A DNA stretch of 64,000 bases from CAWGYT01 sp963826795 (GTDB lineage Bacteria; Planctomycetota; Planctomycetia; Pirellulales; Pirellulaceae). This document shows positions 8,859-17,512 of this stretch, piece after piece (positions within the stretch are counted from its first letter, which is position 1; each line of letters opens with the position of its first letter). The stretch spans positions 1 through 64,000 of the forward strand of contig CAWGYT010000022.1 in the NCBI GenBank assembly GCA_963826795.1, given 5' to 3'. The notes under the pieces are model-generated. The model was not told where the DNA came from. It searched no databases and was given only the letters and a program-made list of their open reading frames with translations. Position numbers and translations under genes: made by a program.

Positions 8859-8927
8859 AGTTCAACGGGCAAACTATCCCTCCGTGACGCTGCGCTCCAG
8901 TCGGGATAGTTTGCTATTCGTTCGGCC
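8859..8927 (+). other. Short, highly palindromic attC site
   Basis: Inverse core AGTTCAAC (8859-8866), stem ggcaaactatccc, loop region, stem gggatagtttgc, core box GTTCGGCC (8920-8927). At 69 bp with a near-perfect 12-bp stem, it differs from the longer sites elsewhere in this array. Confidence 0.82.
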
Positions 8928-8940
8928 ATCGGAGAGCCAT

Positions 8941-9549
8941 GTGCAGAGATTCTTGCGACCCACCAATGTGATCGACTACGAAGACGCTGGCGTTCGCACT
9001 CTTGCAGCGAAGCTTGCTTGCGATAGCGAGCCGCGATTGGCTGCTGCCCGGTGTTTCGAATGGGTTCGTGACAACATCCGGCATAGCCTAGATCATAATG
9101 ACAATCGTGTAACGCTCTCGGCTTCAGAAGTGCTTCATCATGGCACAGGTTTGTGCTATTCGAAGAGCCACTTGTTGGCGGCATTGCTGCGGGCAAACGG
9201 TATCCCGTGTGGGTTCGTTTATCAACGCTTGGCTACAGATGAATCTGGAACGACCTTTTGCCTGCATGGCCTGAATGCCGTTTGGCTAGCTGAACATAAC
9301 TGGTACCGGGTCGATGCTCGCGGCAATCGCGAAGGAATCGCAACTTCCTTCGACCCACCGAGGGAGAGTCTTGCTTTTGCAACATCTATGCCCGGCGAAG
9401 GATTGATCAATGAGGTTTTCGCTGATCCACTGTCGGTCGTGGTCGATGCGCTGACTCGATGCAGTACAATGTCTGAATTGTGCACGACCTTGCCCGACTG
9501 GAAGGCCGAACAAAGCGTTGGACACGGAGCGGCGGAAAACGCGTTTTGA
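8941..9549 (+). CDS. Cassette-borne transglutaminase-like protein (202 aa)
   Basis: The product matches the transglutaminase-like core: GTGLCYSKSHLLAALLRANG carries the catalytic Cys, LHGLNAVWL the His and WYRVDARGN the Asp. Bacterial members often act as peptidases or amide-bond-modifying enzymes; no specific substrate can be named. I chose the GTG at 8941 because it lies just after the core box at 8920, whereas the longer frame (from 8884) would start inside the attC. The last ~15 codons run through the next inverse core box. There is no signal peptide, so it is probably cytoplasmic. Confidence 0.82.
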   Translation: MQRFLRPTNVIDYEDAGVRTLAAKLACDSEPRLAAARCFEWVRDNIRHSLDHNDNRVTLSASEVLHHGTGLCYSKSHLLAALLRANGIPCGFVYQRLATDESGTTFCLHGLNAVWLAEHNWYRVDARGNREGIATSFDPPRESLAFATSMPGEGLINEVFADPLSVVVDALTRCSTMSELCTTLPDWKAEQSVGHGAAENAF

Positions 9550-9599
9550 CAACGGAAAATTGACTGGCCGCCGCCCGGTCAACGCCAGCGTTCGCCAAC
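9504..9599 (+). other. attC site
   Basis: Inverse core GGCCGAAC (9504-9511), arm aaagcgttggacacggagcgg, central region, arm ggccgccgcccggtcaacgcc, core box GTTCGCCAAC (9590-9599). The right arm is nearly identical to that of the site at 1-65. Confidence 0.88.
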
Positions 9600-9633
9600 A
9601 ACCTCCTTACTCGAATACGACGCAAGGTGACAC

Positions 9634-10158
9634 ATGCAACACCGCTCCTTCATTTTCATCCTCTGCCTCGTCTCAGCTTCCGTGGCCACGGGAGACGAAA
9701 CCAAGAACCTTGAACTCGCTGAATCCGTCCAAGACAACAGCAAGTTCCAATTCGACGGGATTTGGAAGCCCAAAGGCGCAATGCTAGGAGGCGTCTTGTT
9801 GCCCCCACCCGCTCTTAAGGCAATTACGCTTAGAATCGATAAGGACAAGTACGAAGTTACCGTCGATGGTGAAGATCACTCGGACAAAGGAACGTTCACT
9901 CTGGACAAGACGACAACACCGAAACGAATGACAATCACGAGCACCGCTGGTCCGAACAAGGGCAAGACGTTTCTCGCCATATATGAAATCAAGAACGCCG
10001 ATGCGATGCGTGTATGTTACGATCTGTCCGGCAAGGAATTCCCCAAAGAGTTTAAGGCCCCCAAAGACACCGAGCTTTATCTCGTCGGATATCGTCGGCA
10101 ACTCCCGGATGCAGATGACGCAAAAGCCAAAACCACCGGCACATTGGATCAGCGATGA
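9634..10158 (+). CDS. Cassette-borne secreted protein, TIGR03067-like (174 aa)
   Basis: A signal peptide (MQHRSFIFILCLVSASVATG) is followed by a ~130-residue beta-rich domain of the type annotated as TIGR03067, abundant in planctomycetes. Visible family-like features are FDGIWKPKGAMLGG, the KAITLRIDKDKYEVTVDG strand pair, RMTITSTAGPNKGKTFLAIYEI and MRVCYDLSGKEFPKEF. The domain's function is unknown; an exported location is inferred from the signal peptide. A planctomycete-typical family in a cassette suggests that cassettes are captured from related genomes. The stop lies 26 bases before the inverse core box. Confidence 0.8.
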   Translation: MQHRSFIFILCLVSASVATGDETKNLELAESVQDNSKFQFDGIWKPKGAMLGGVLLPPPALKAITLRIDKDKYEVTVDGEDHSDKGTFTLDKTTTPKRMTITSTAGPNKGKTFLAIYEIKNADAMRVCYDLSGKEFPKEFKAPKDTELYLVGYRRQLPDADDAKAKTTGTLDQR

Positions 10159-10204
10159 TTCCCGCAAAGTTGTTGTCGAAAGATTGGCGAACAATGGCGT
10201 GAAC

Positions 10205-12291
10205 GTGCGGACTGGAAATGGCTTGATGGCAAGCGGGTGGGACTCCCGCCGGAGTAGCTCTTAGCCAGAGGCTCCGTATCGAGTGTTGCAGCGTGTCTAT
10301 AAGAAGCGTGAAGCCGTAATGTTGGCGACGTCTTCGAAGTGGCACGTTGAAGCGTACACAGAAAGGTAGTGAGGGTGAATCGACCGGGAGTGGCCTCTCG
10401 GCGATGAACGACATGAGCTCCGAAATTTTGTACCTGTTGGACCCTGCCCAAGGCCTGTTCACGCTGGAAGGCAATATCTCTCACCGCGATCCGGCAAGCT
10501 GTGAGAGAAGGCCCGGAGTCGCTCGTCCGCTCGCGCTAGACACGATGTCATCAAGGCAACCAGTGAGACCCTGTGGTTCTTGTTCGACTCAGGACACACC
10601 TGTCATGAGCGAACGAGTATGCCCGACAAGCCTAATCAGCGAGGACGGCAAATGACTCTCAGGGAGTCGGATGGCCGAATAGTACCGCTGAAATCCGGCC
10701 ACCAGTCGGATGGAACGAAGCCGAGTAATATCGGTGCAGGGAAGGCGGCCAGGCCAATACGTGATCCAGACCGGGCACCGCCCGTACTCAGAGACGGACC
10801 TTCGGTGATAACTCGGCTGGATCACATCCACCAACGAGCGGTCACGCAACCGAACGCGGTTTTCAACAACCTGTTCTCGCTGCTCAACGAAGAGTTGCTG
10901 TGGCATGCGTTCCGCCGACTGAAGCGAGGCAAGGCACCGGGAGTCGATGGTGTCACGCTTGAAGACTACGAAGTGAATCTGCGAGACAACTTGCGGAATC
11001 TTCTTCAGCGACTTCATCGCGGCAGCTATCGACCTCAGCCCAGCCTGCGTAAGAACATTCCGAAAGGCAATGGGAAGACGCGGCCGCTGGGCATCGCCTG
11101 TGTGGAAGACAAGCTCGTTCAGCGAGCTGTCGTCATGATCCTGGAGCAAATCTACGAAGTCGATTTCCATGACACTTCGTATGGCTTTCGCCCCCGGCGA
11201 TCATGCCATCAGGCGTTATCGGTGCTCGGTCAGAACATAGCGACTCGGAAAGTGAACTGGATCTCGGACGCGGACATCAAAGGCTTCTTTGATACCGTGT
11301 GTCACGAGCGACTCGACGAACTGCTGCGAATTCGCATCAGCGACCCGAAGCTGCTCGCCCTGATCGGCCGCTTTCTGAAAGCCGGTGTGATGATCGAAGG
11401 TCAGCGTTTCGACACCGAAGACGGCGTGCCGCAAGGTTCGAGTCTCTCCCCGTTGCTCGCCAACGTGTATCTGCATTACGTTCTGGATCAATGGTTCGAA
11501 CGCGATGTGAAACCACGGATGCGAGGCGAAGCGTCTCTGATCCGGTACGCCGACGATTTTATCGTCGGCTTCGAACTGGAATCGGATGCGGTGAGATACC
11601 AAACGGTGTTGCCAAAGCGACTGGCTCGGTTTTCGTTATCTGTCGCCGAGGACAAAACCAAGTTGATTCGTTTCGGTCGTTTCGCACGTCGCGATTGCCA
11701 GCGACGGGGTGAAGGGGCTCCGCAAACGTTCGACTTCCTCGGATTCACTCATTACTGCGGGACGAGTCGCGCAGGTCGCGTCAAACTGAAAAGGAAGACG
11801 TCGACGAAGAAGCTCCGATTGAAACTGCTGGACCTGAACCGCTGGTTCTGGAAGCAGCTGGAAACTCCGATCGGTGACATGTGGCACACGCTGAACGCGA
11901 AGCTTCGCGGGCACTATCAGTATTACGGCATCAATGATAACTGGCCGCTGCTGATGGCATTCCGTGATCACGCTCGCCGAATGGCGAAGCGTCACATCAG
12001 CCGCCGGAGCCAAAACAGCTACTTCAGCTGGCCGAAGTTCAACGCATTTCTGGAGCAAAACCCGCTGGCGTCTCCACAACGGTTGACGGACCTGATCGCA
12101 ATGTCTCGCGGAAGGAGTGCGGTGGACAAGTAACGGCCGGGAGCCGGATGCGTTAACGGCGCACGTCCGGATCTGCGAGGGGGCGACCTCAATTGTGCAT
12201 GGATCAAATCTTGTGACACCACCAGAGGAAACGGGTGGCAAACAGGGAACACAAACCGTATCCTAAACACGAGAGACTAGCCCTACTCTCC
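10205..12291 (+). mobile_element. Group IIC-type intron inserted in attC, copy 2
   Basis: The element is identical in length (2,087 bp) and ends to copy 1 at 567. I see about five substitutions (near 10222, 10229, 10405, 11240 and 11941), of which those in the maturase frame are silent. The domain V-like hairpin is at 12141-12175. The 3' end is fixed to within about 2 bases by divergence of the flanks. Confidence 0.88.
10652..12133 (+). CDS. ltrA: Group II intron reverse transcriptase/maturase, copy 2
   Basis: The protein is identical to that of copy 1, including the YADD catalytic box, the X domain and the absence of an HNH domain. The start choice is the same (ATG with an AGGA box 6 nt upstream). 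Because both maturases are intact and the RNA parts nearly identical, either copy could have supplied the protein for the other's insertion. Confidence 0.92.
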   Translation: MTLRESDGRIVPLKSGHQSDGTKPSNIGAGKAARPIRDPDRAPPVLRDGPSVITRLDHIHQRAVTQPNAVFNNLFSLLNEELLWHAFRRLKRGKAPGVDGVTLEDYEVNLRDNLRNLLQRLHRGSYRPQPSLRKNIPKGNGKTRPLGIACVEDKLVQRAVVMILEQIYEVDFHDTSYGFRPRRSCHQALSVLGQNIATRKVNWISDADIKGFFDTVCHERLDELLRIRISDPKLLALIGRFLKAGVMIEGQRFDTEDGVPQGSSLSPLLANVYLHYVLDQWFERDVKPRMRGEASLIRYADDFIVGFELESDAVRYQTVLPKRLARFSLSVAEDKTKLIRFGRFARRDCQRRGEGAPQTFDFLGFTHYCGTSRAGRVKLKRKTSTKKLRLKLLDLNRWFWKQLETPIGDMWHTLNAKLRGHYQYYGINDNWPLLMAFRDHARRMAKRHISRRSQNSYFSWPKFNAFLEQNPLASPQRLTDLIAMSRGRSAVDK

Positions 12292-12359
12292 CGAAGTCGC
12301 GGAGTCGGGCGGCGTTGGAATGGACAATCAACTCCCGCGACTCGGTTATCGTTCGCCGA

Positions 12360-12611
12360 CTAGAGAATCCGAAAGTCAGTCACTTCGACGACCATTGATT
12401 CCACATCGATTAGGAAGAACGCGCGCAGAGGATCTTCGTCGATGTAGTACAGTCCTTCTGGCAAGAAAACGCCTTGGTCGGCAGGGTCATTTTCTAGCTT
12501 GCGTCGGATGTTATCCGCCGCATTCAAGACTAATACGGCGGACCCAACTGCACCGGCGATACGTATTAATTCCGCAGCGGCATCCAACGAAAACTGGACA
12601 TCGTATGTCAC
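12360..12611 (-). CDS. RelE/ParE-like toxin of an inverted cassette TA pair (83 aa)
   Basis: Reading leftward, against the array, this short protein (starting VTYDVQFSLDAAAELIRIAG) has the layout of RelE/ParE-type toxins: an N-terminal helix-rich part and a C-terminal beta sheet (LRAFFLIDVESMVVEVTDFRIL). The GTG start at 12611 overlaps the TGA stop of the upstream antitoxin by four bases, so translation is coupled. The longer frame reaching 12653 would overlap the antitoxin by 46 bases and was rejected. Family assignment rests on length, layout and gene order; I see no diagnostic catalytic residue. Confidence 0.6.
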   Translation of the reverse strand: MTYDVQFSLDAAAELIRIAGAVGSAVLVLNAADNIRRKLENDPADQGVFLPEGLYYIDEDPLRAFFLIDVESMVVEVTDFRIL

Positions 12612-12826
12612 CCTGTGGCTCCATCCTGTACCTTCGCGACAACTTGGGCCCATGAAAGCCGTTCTCCGCCTTGACTCGCCCGGCTCTTGGCCCGTTTGAT
12701 TTCCGATTCTGTCGGAGGTCTTCGGACGACGCCAATGGTTTTCCCACTCGCGTCAACTAATTCGATTGGCCCTTCGCTTTCACGGATCTTTGCTGCAACA
12801 TCGTCAGCTACGGCTACTCGTGTCAT
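12608..12826 (-). CDS. Antitoxin-like protein of the inverted cassette TA pair (72 aa)
   Basis: This small protein (MTRVAVADDVAAKIRESEGP...) has an N-terminal half like prevent-host-death or AbrB-type dimerisation modules (IELVDASGKTIGVVRRPP) and a charged helical C-terminus that could bind the toxin. It precedes the toxin-like gene with a four-base overlap. Being inverted relative to the array, it must be driven by its own promoter, which is usual for toxin-antitoxin cassettes. The family is not certain. Confidence 0.6.
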   Translation of the reverse strand: MTRVAVADDVAAKIRESEGPIELVDASGKTIGVVRRPPTESEIKRAKSRASQGGERLSWAQVVAKVQDGATG

Positions 12827-12902
12827 GGCTTGCTCCTTGGTTCTTCACATTCTACCCCGAAGCGAAGCGATCGGCTATCCTAAGAAAGGCTCAGCCGAAT
12901 CG

Positions 12903-13002
12903 CGGCGAACCAATGGATGAACGCGAGCCGGAATAGGCCGGGTTGGCTCGCTTCGCTCGGTAACGTCAACTCCCGGCCGCGTTATCCGAATCGTTCGTGG
13001 GC
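12903..13002 (+). other. attC site
   Basis: Inverse core CGGCGAAC (12903-12910), arm caatggatgaacgcgagccgg, central region with inverted repeats (ggctcgcttcgctcgg), arm ctcccggccgcg, and core box GTTCGTGGGC (12993-13002). GTTATCCG at 12981 is an alternative core box, but only the box at 12993 pairs with the closing inverse core at 13564 (one G-T mismatch). Confidence 0.72.
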
Positions 13003-13563
13003 TGAATTCGGGGCGATTGAGCAGCGATGAGGCGCGGCAAAGTGCTGTTGCCGCGGCCGGTGAACTCGCTTCTCACGTAGGCGACCATTTGGCCACCGCC
13101 CGCCCTGTGCGGGTGGAGCTATGACTGGTGGGCTAAGCGGTGCGGTAGAAAAGCAACCACTCTCCGCCCGCCTTGTGCGGGCGAGAGTGTGATGATTGGC
13201 GGGGAGGCTTCCATCGCGCCATCCACCGCAGGCCCGCTGCCAGAGGCAAGGCGCGGCGGTCGGCCCCGGTTGGTTGCGGTCTCGGCACGTACCGCTGGGT
13301 AACACGTCTTGGGCTCGACCGCGGCGTTGTGGTGGGGGCGTTGTGGTGGGGGCGTTGTGTTAGCCGGCAAATCAGGGCTCCACCCGCACCGGGCGGGTGG
13401 TGGCCTGCCTTCGCCACGCGAAAGGTCGGGCGGCCTTCGGCACGCGAGGGCTCCGTGTCGACGAAGCCGCCCGCTGTTGATTCTGGCTTGAATCGCGCTG
13501 CCTGACTTCTTGGTTGCCAACGGGCCACGGATACTCGATGATGATTGGCGGTTCACCGTCCCG
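13003..13563 (+). other. Cassette body without a recognisable gene
   Basis: This GC-rich 0.56-kb cassette has no convincing coding sequence. Open frames on both strands give Arg/Pro/Gly-rich translations with no motifs. It contains two related ~20-bp blocks (ccgcccgccctgtgcggg at 13098 and ccgcccgccttgtgcggg at 13163) and a 14-bp direct repeat (ggcgttgtggtggg) about 2.5 times at 13323-13360. It may be a non-coding cassette or one that carries an RNA or only regulatory sequence. Confidence 0.5.
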
Positions 13564-13658
13564 GCCCGCGAACAAGGCCGTCAACCGGAGCGGCCGACGA
13601 TGCGGGTGTTGAGCTCAAAGTCTTTGGGCGGCCACCCGGTGACGGCGGTCGTTAGGGC
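13564..13658 (+). other. attC site
   Basis: Inverse core GCCCGCGAAC (13564-13573), arm aaggccgtcaaccggagcgg, central region, arm ggcggccacccggtgacggcg, core box GTTAGGGC (13651-13658). Confidence 0.87.
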
Positions 13659-13685
13659 TGCTGAAATCACAACGAGGACTGCGAT

Positions 13686-13928
13686 ATGACCGATTTTGAC
13701 ACTGTGCTGTCGGCGGCTCAGCGGTTACCTGATGATGAGCGACTGCGGCTGATCGATGCGCTATGGGATTCCGTTCCCGTCGAAGCTGAGGCTCCTTTGC
13801 CCGAGGAGTGGATCCGGGAAATCGAGCGACGTGTCGCCGAACTCGATACAGGGACTGCCGAGACGTTGCCTTGGTCGAGAATTCGCGATGAGGCTCTGGC
13901 GCGATTAGGTCATGGCAAAACCAATTGA
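13686..13928 (+). CDS. Antitoxin, addiction-module component family (80 aa)
   Basis: The product resembles the short 'addiction module component' antitoxins (TIGR02574 type). Its typical N-terminal helices contain AAQRLPDDERLRLIDALWDS, a Pro-rich linker (VEAEAPLPEEWIREIERR) and a C-terminal acidic helix. Such proteins neutralise RelE/ParE-family toxins and repress their own operon. The gene starts 28 bases after the core box, and its end overlaps the toxin start by 17 bases, so the pair forms a compact two-gene cassette in the array's reading direction. Confidence 0.85.
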   Translation: MTDFDTVLSAAQRLPDDERLRLIDALWDSVPVEAEAPLPEEWIREIERRVAELDTGTAETLPWSRIRDEALARLGHGKTN

Positions 13929-14220
13929 GTACTTGCAAGGCGCCCGTGTCGATTTCGACGAATCATTCAACTGGTACGCAGAGCGTAGTGCAGGTGCCGC
14001 AATCGGGTTTGCCTCCGCAGTGGACGATGCCTTGGAGTTGATTGTTGCAGATCCGAATCGATTTCCATCAATCCATGGTGGGTGTGCGTATTGTGCGCTG
14101 AAGCGGTATCCGTATCGAGTTGTGTTCCGTGATGAACCCGTTCGAGTCGTGGTGGTTGCCATTGCGCACGCCAAACGCCGCCCCGGCTCTTGGGGCGCTC
14201 GACAGGAACGCAAGCCCTAA
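13912..14220 (+). CDS. RelE/ParE family toxin (102 aa)
   Basis: This is a ParE/RelE-fold toxin. The N-terminal helix (ARVDFDESFNWYAERSAGAA) and the C-terminal beta strands (YCALKRYPYRVVFRDEPVRVVVVAIAHAKRRPG) with the family's terminal HxxRRPGxW-like sequence are clear. Members either cleave ribosome-bound mRNA or poison gyrase; the sequence alone does not decide which. The TAA stop is part of the inverse core box GCCCTAAC, an exact fit to the cassette boundary. Its partner antitoxin lies directly upstream. Confidence 0.87.
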   Translation: MAKPIEYLQGARVDFDESFNWYAERSAGAAIGFASAVDDALELIVADPNRFPSIHGGCAYCALKRYPYRVVFRDEPVRVVVVAIAHAKRRPGSWGARQERKP

Positions 14221-14356
14221 CAAGTAAGGATTTGACTTCGCGCAGCCGCAGCTCAAATCCCCGGTTCAACAAGGGCGTGCACCCGAGCGGCGGATCGGGC
14301 TGGAATCGCAATAGAAAGCTATTTGGCGGCCGCCCGGTTACGGCGGTCGTTCAGTC
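14214..14356 (+). other. Composite attC site, last of the array
   Basis: Inverse core GCCCTAAC (14214-14221), then the hairpin ggatttga ... tcaaatcc (14227-14260) as at 3214, then a second inverse core-like box ggttcaac, arm aagggcgtgcacccgagcgg, arm cggccgcccggttacggcg, and core box GTTCAGTC (14349-14356). No matching inverse core (GACTGAAC) follows. Confidence 0.78.
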
Positions 14357-14382
14357 ACACTCCACAAACGGATGATTGATTT

Positions 14383-14742
14383 ATGCAACCGTCATCGAGA
14401 ACCCCCGAAGGCGACGACAACACATGCCATGTTTGCGGTCATGCAGTTCGCATCGATCCATCCAAGCCGCTCGGTGACGCGCCGTGTCCACACTGCGGAG
14501 CCTTGTTGTGGTTTGTAGGCGACGCAATTGATTTCATGGACGCCCGACGAGCTGAATGGGGAAAAGAAGGCAGGACTTTTTTGCCTCGCAAGCCAGGTGA
14601 TTTGGGAAAAGCCCTGGCACCATCCCTAGCGCAGTCGTCCCTCATCGTTCAGCTCGATGAGGGCCTCGGACGCATCTTGACCACGCCCGACCGCGCGATC
14701 GTTTCTCTGGGTTTTTCAAACGTCCGGCGCGGGAAGTCCTGA
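14383..14742 (+). CDS. Zinc-ribbon protein in the last, open-ended cassette (119 aa)
   Basis: A CxxC...CxxC zinc ribbon (TCHVCGHAVRIDPSKPLGDAPCPHCG, split across residues ~14-40) is followed by a soluble region ending in DEGLGRILTTPDRAIVSLGF. The gene starts 34 bases after the final core box. Small zinc-ribbon proteins of this layout are common in planctomycetes but have no known role. No closing attC follows, so the C-terminus or the downstream part of the cassette may have been lost at the array's edge. Confidence 0.7.
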   Translation: MQPSSRTPEGDDNTCHVCGHAVRIDPSKPLGDAPCPHCGALLWFVGDAIDFMDARRAEWGKEGRTFLPRKPGDLGKALAPSLAQSSLIVQLDEGLGRILTTPDRAIVSLGFSNVRRGKS

Positions 14743-15990
<1,248 letters not shown>

Positions 15991-17202
15991 ATGCAATTTC
16001 ATTTCCCGGCGTCGCAGACGCGGATCTTTTGGTTCGTCTTGCTCGTGTCGAGCTTGGGCCTTTGGCGATCGGCTGCCCAGTCAGCCGAGGCGGACGTTTC
16101 GGCAACCGTGCTACCCTCTGGCTCGGCCGAGTCTTCTTCCGCGGCCGCCCCGGCAACGCCCCGCAAGACCGAGAATGTGCTTTTGGTGACGATCGACGGA
16201 CTCCGCTGGCAGGAGGTGTTTCGCGGGGCCGAAGAGCGGCTGTTGTCTTCGGAGCAAGGGAACGTCAAGGACGTCGCCGCGACGCGAGGCGAGTTTTGGG
16301 CGGAGACCGCCGAGCAGCGGCGCGAGAAGTTGCTGCCGTTTGTGTGGCGGGCGATTGCCAGAGGCGGCCAATTGTTTGGCAACCGAGACCGGCAGAGTAA
16401 CGCCAAGGTACTCAACAGTCAGCACTTTTCTTATCCGGGCTATCAGGAGATCCTATGCGGTTATCCGGATGAACGAATCACGTCGAACGACAAGCTGCCG
16501 AACCCGAACATCACGGTCTTGGAATGGCTGGCGCGACGACCGGCAATTGGCGGCCGCGTTGCGGCGTTCTGTTCGTGGGATACGTTTCCCGCGATCATTA
16601 ACGAGCAGCGATCCGGCCTGACGGTCAATGCCGGTTGGGAATCGTTCGAGCTGGCTCGGAGCGAGCAGCAACTGGCCGCCGTAAATCGTCTAATCGGCGA
16701 GCTTCCTCGGGTTTGGAGTAGCGTGCGTTACGACGGGTTAACGGCGTTTGGCGCTCGCGAGTACCTCCAGCTAAAACGTCCTCGACTGCTGTACGTCGCG
16801 TTGGGCGAGCCGGACGATTGGGCTCATGAAGGCCGCTATGATCTCTACTTGTCGTCAGCTCGAACATGCGACCGCCTGATCGAAGAACTCTGGCAGCTCA
16901 CCCGGTCGTTGCCGGAATATGCGGGCAAGACGACGCTGCTACTCACCGTCGACCATGGCCGCGGACGTAACGGCGACGGGTGGAAGAATCACAGCACCAC
17001 GATCCCCGGCTCGGACGAAATCTGGATCGGCATCCTGGGGCCGGACACGCCACCGTTGGGAGAACGAACACAGACCGAGGTGACGCAGAGTCAGATCGCC
17101 GCGACGCTCGCTGCGTTTCTGGGCGAGGACTACGCGTCGGTATTCCCTCAGGCCGGCAAGCCGTTGCCCGACGTATTGGGCCAGCGAGCCGCCGGACCGT
17201 GA
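15991..17202 (+). CDS. Secreted alkaline-phosphatase-superfamily protein (403 aa)
   Basis: An N-terminal hydrophobic signal (residues ~10-32) is followed by a low-complexity Ser/Ala linker and an alkaline-phosphatase-fold domain. Metal-site-like motifs in order are VLLVTIDGLRWQEVF (first Asp), GEPDDWAHEG (Asp/His) and LLLTVDHGRGRNGDGWKNHS (Asp-His and a later His). This superfamily includes phosphodiesterases, sulfatases and phosphopentomutases; the exact substrate cannot be read. Length and layout fit the exported planctomycete phosphatase-like proteins of unknown function. It stands alone, with no neighbour close enough for an operon. Confidence 0.75.
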   Translation: MQFHFPASQTRIFWFVLLVSSLGLWRSAAQSAEADVSATVLPSGSAESSSAAAPATPRKTENVLLVTIDGLRWQEVFRGAEERLLSSEQGNVKDVAATRGEFWAETAEQRREKLLPFVWRAIARGGQLFGNRDRQSNAKVLNSQHFSYPGYQEILCGYPDERITSNDKLPNPNITVLEWLARRPAIGGRVAAFCSWDTFPAIINEQRSGLTVNAGWESFELARSEQQLAAVNRLIGELPRVWSSVRYDGLTAFGAREYLQLKRPRLLYVALGEPDDWAHEGRYDLYLSSARTCDRLIEELWQLTRSLPEYAGKTTLLLTVDHGRGRNGDGWKNHSTTIPGSDEIWIGILGPDTPPLGERTQTEVTQSQIAATLAAFLGEDYASVFPQAGKPLPDVLGQRAAGP

Positions 17203-17512
17203 TGGCGGGCGCCGAACCACCGGAAGGCGTTTTTGGGTACCGGGGCTGTGGAGTAGGGCCCCGGTATATGGATCAGATCGTGCTTCCATGTCGAGATTCA
17301 GGATCCTGAACATCACGTCCACGTACCTGCGACGCCGAAAGCCGGCCAGCGGAATTGACGTCCACCCAACCGCCTGTCGAATCGGCGAGTCGGAACGTTT
17401 CAGAATCTGATCGTCGATCCAAATTCTTGTGACAAGGTGCTTGCGGCTTTCCGCACGTCGTCCGATAATCCACAGGTCCATGTTTCCGGAAAGTAAGCAT
17501 TGCGCATTTGTC
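17203..17512. other. Intergenic stretch, no gene seen
   Basis: This 310-base gap between two rightward genes contains no ORF with recognisable content. A ~22-bp stretch at its left edge (gaccgtgatggcgggcgcc) recurs with one change at 18646, inside the transposase relic, so part of the gap may be transposon debris. Confidence 0.4.

Larger units (their letters stand above)
10184..12360 (+). other. attC site split by the second group II intron
   Basis: Inverse core TTGGCGAAC (10184-10192) and left arm aatggcgtgaac, then the intron, then right arm starting cgaagtcgcggagtcgggcgg and core box GTTCGCCGAC (12351-12360). The insertion point is equivalent to that in the first split attC, 12 bases after the inverse core box. 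Confidence 0.87.
1..14356 (+). mobile_element. Integron gene-cassette array (distal part, twelve attC sites)
   Basis: The array is defined by recurrent imperfect palindromes of about 70-140 bp, each opening with an inverse core box (...AAC) and closing with a core box (GTT...). The decisive sign is cassette-specific pairing: GTTCGTCGGC (59-68) pairs with GCCGACGAAC (545-554), GTTATCCG (2720) with CGGATAAC (3201), GTTCTGTTTC (3334) with GAAACAGAAC (3672), GTTATACGGC (3760) with GCCGTATAAC (5394), GTTCGGCC (5485) with GGCCGAAC (5945), GTTGAACT (6029) with AGTTCAAC (8859), GTTCGGCC (8920) with GGCCGAAC (9504), GTTCGCCAA (9590) with TTGGCGAAC (10184), GTTCGCCG (12351) with CGGCGAAC (12903), and GTTAGGGC (13651) with GCCCTAAC (14214). 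This is how circular cassettes rebuild attC. Most cargo genes read rightward and end inside or just before the inverse core. The integrase gene is not in the window and should lie to the left. Confidence 0.9.

Noticed and set aside
12981..12988. GTTATCCG as the core box of the attC at 12903
   Set aside because: The alternative GTTCGTGGGC at 12993 pairs with the closing inverse core at 13564, whereas GTTATCCG does not.
13119..13556. Minus-strand frame in the ORF-less cassette
   Set aside because: It is Pro/Arg-rich with no motif, overlaps frames on the other strand, and does not fit the cassette boundaries.
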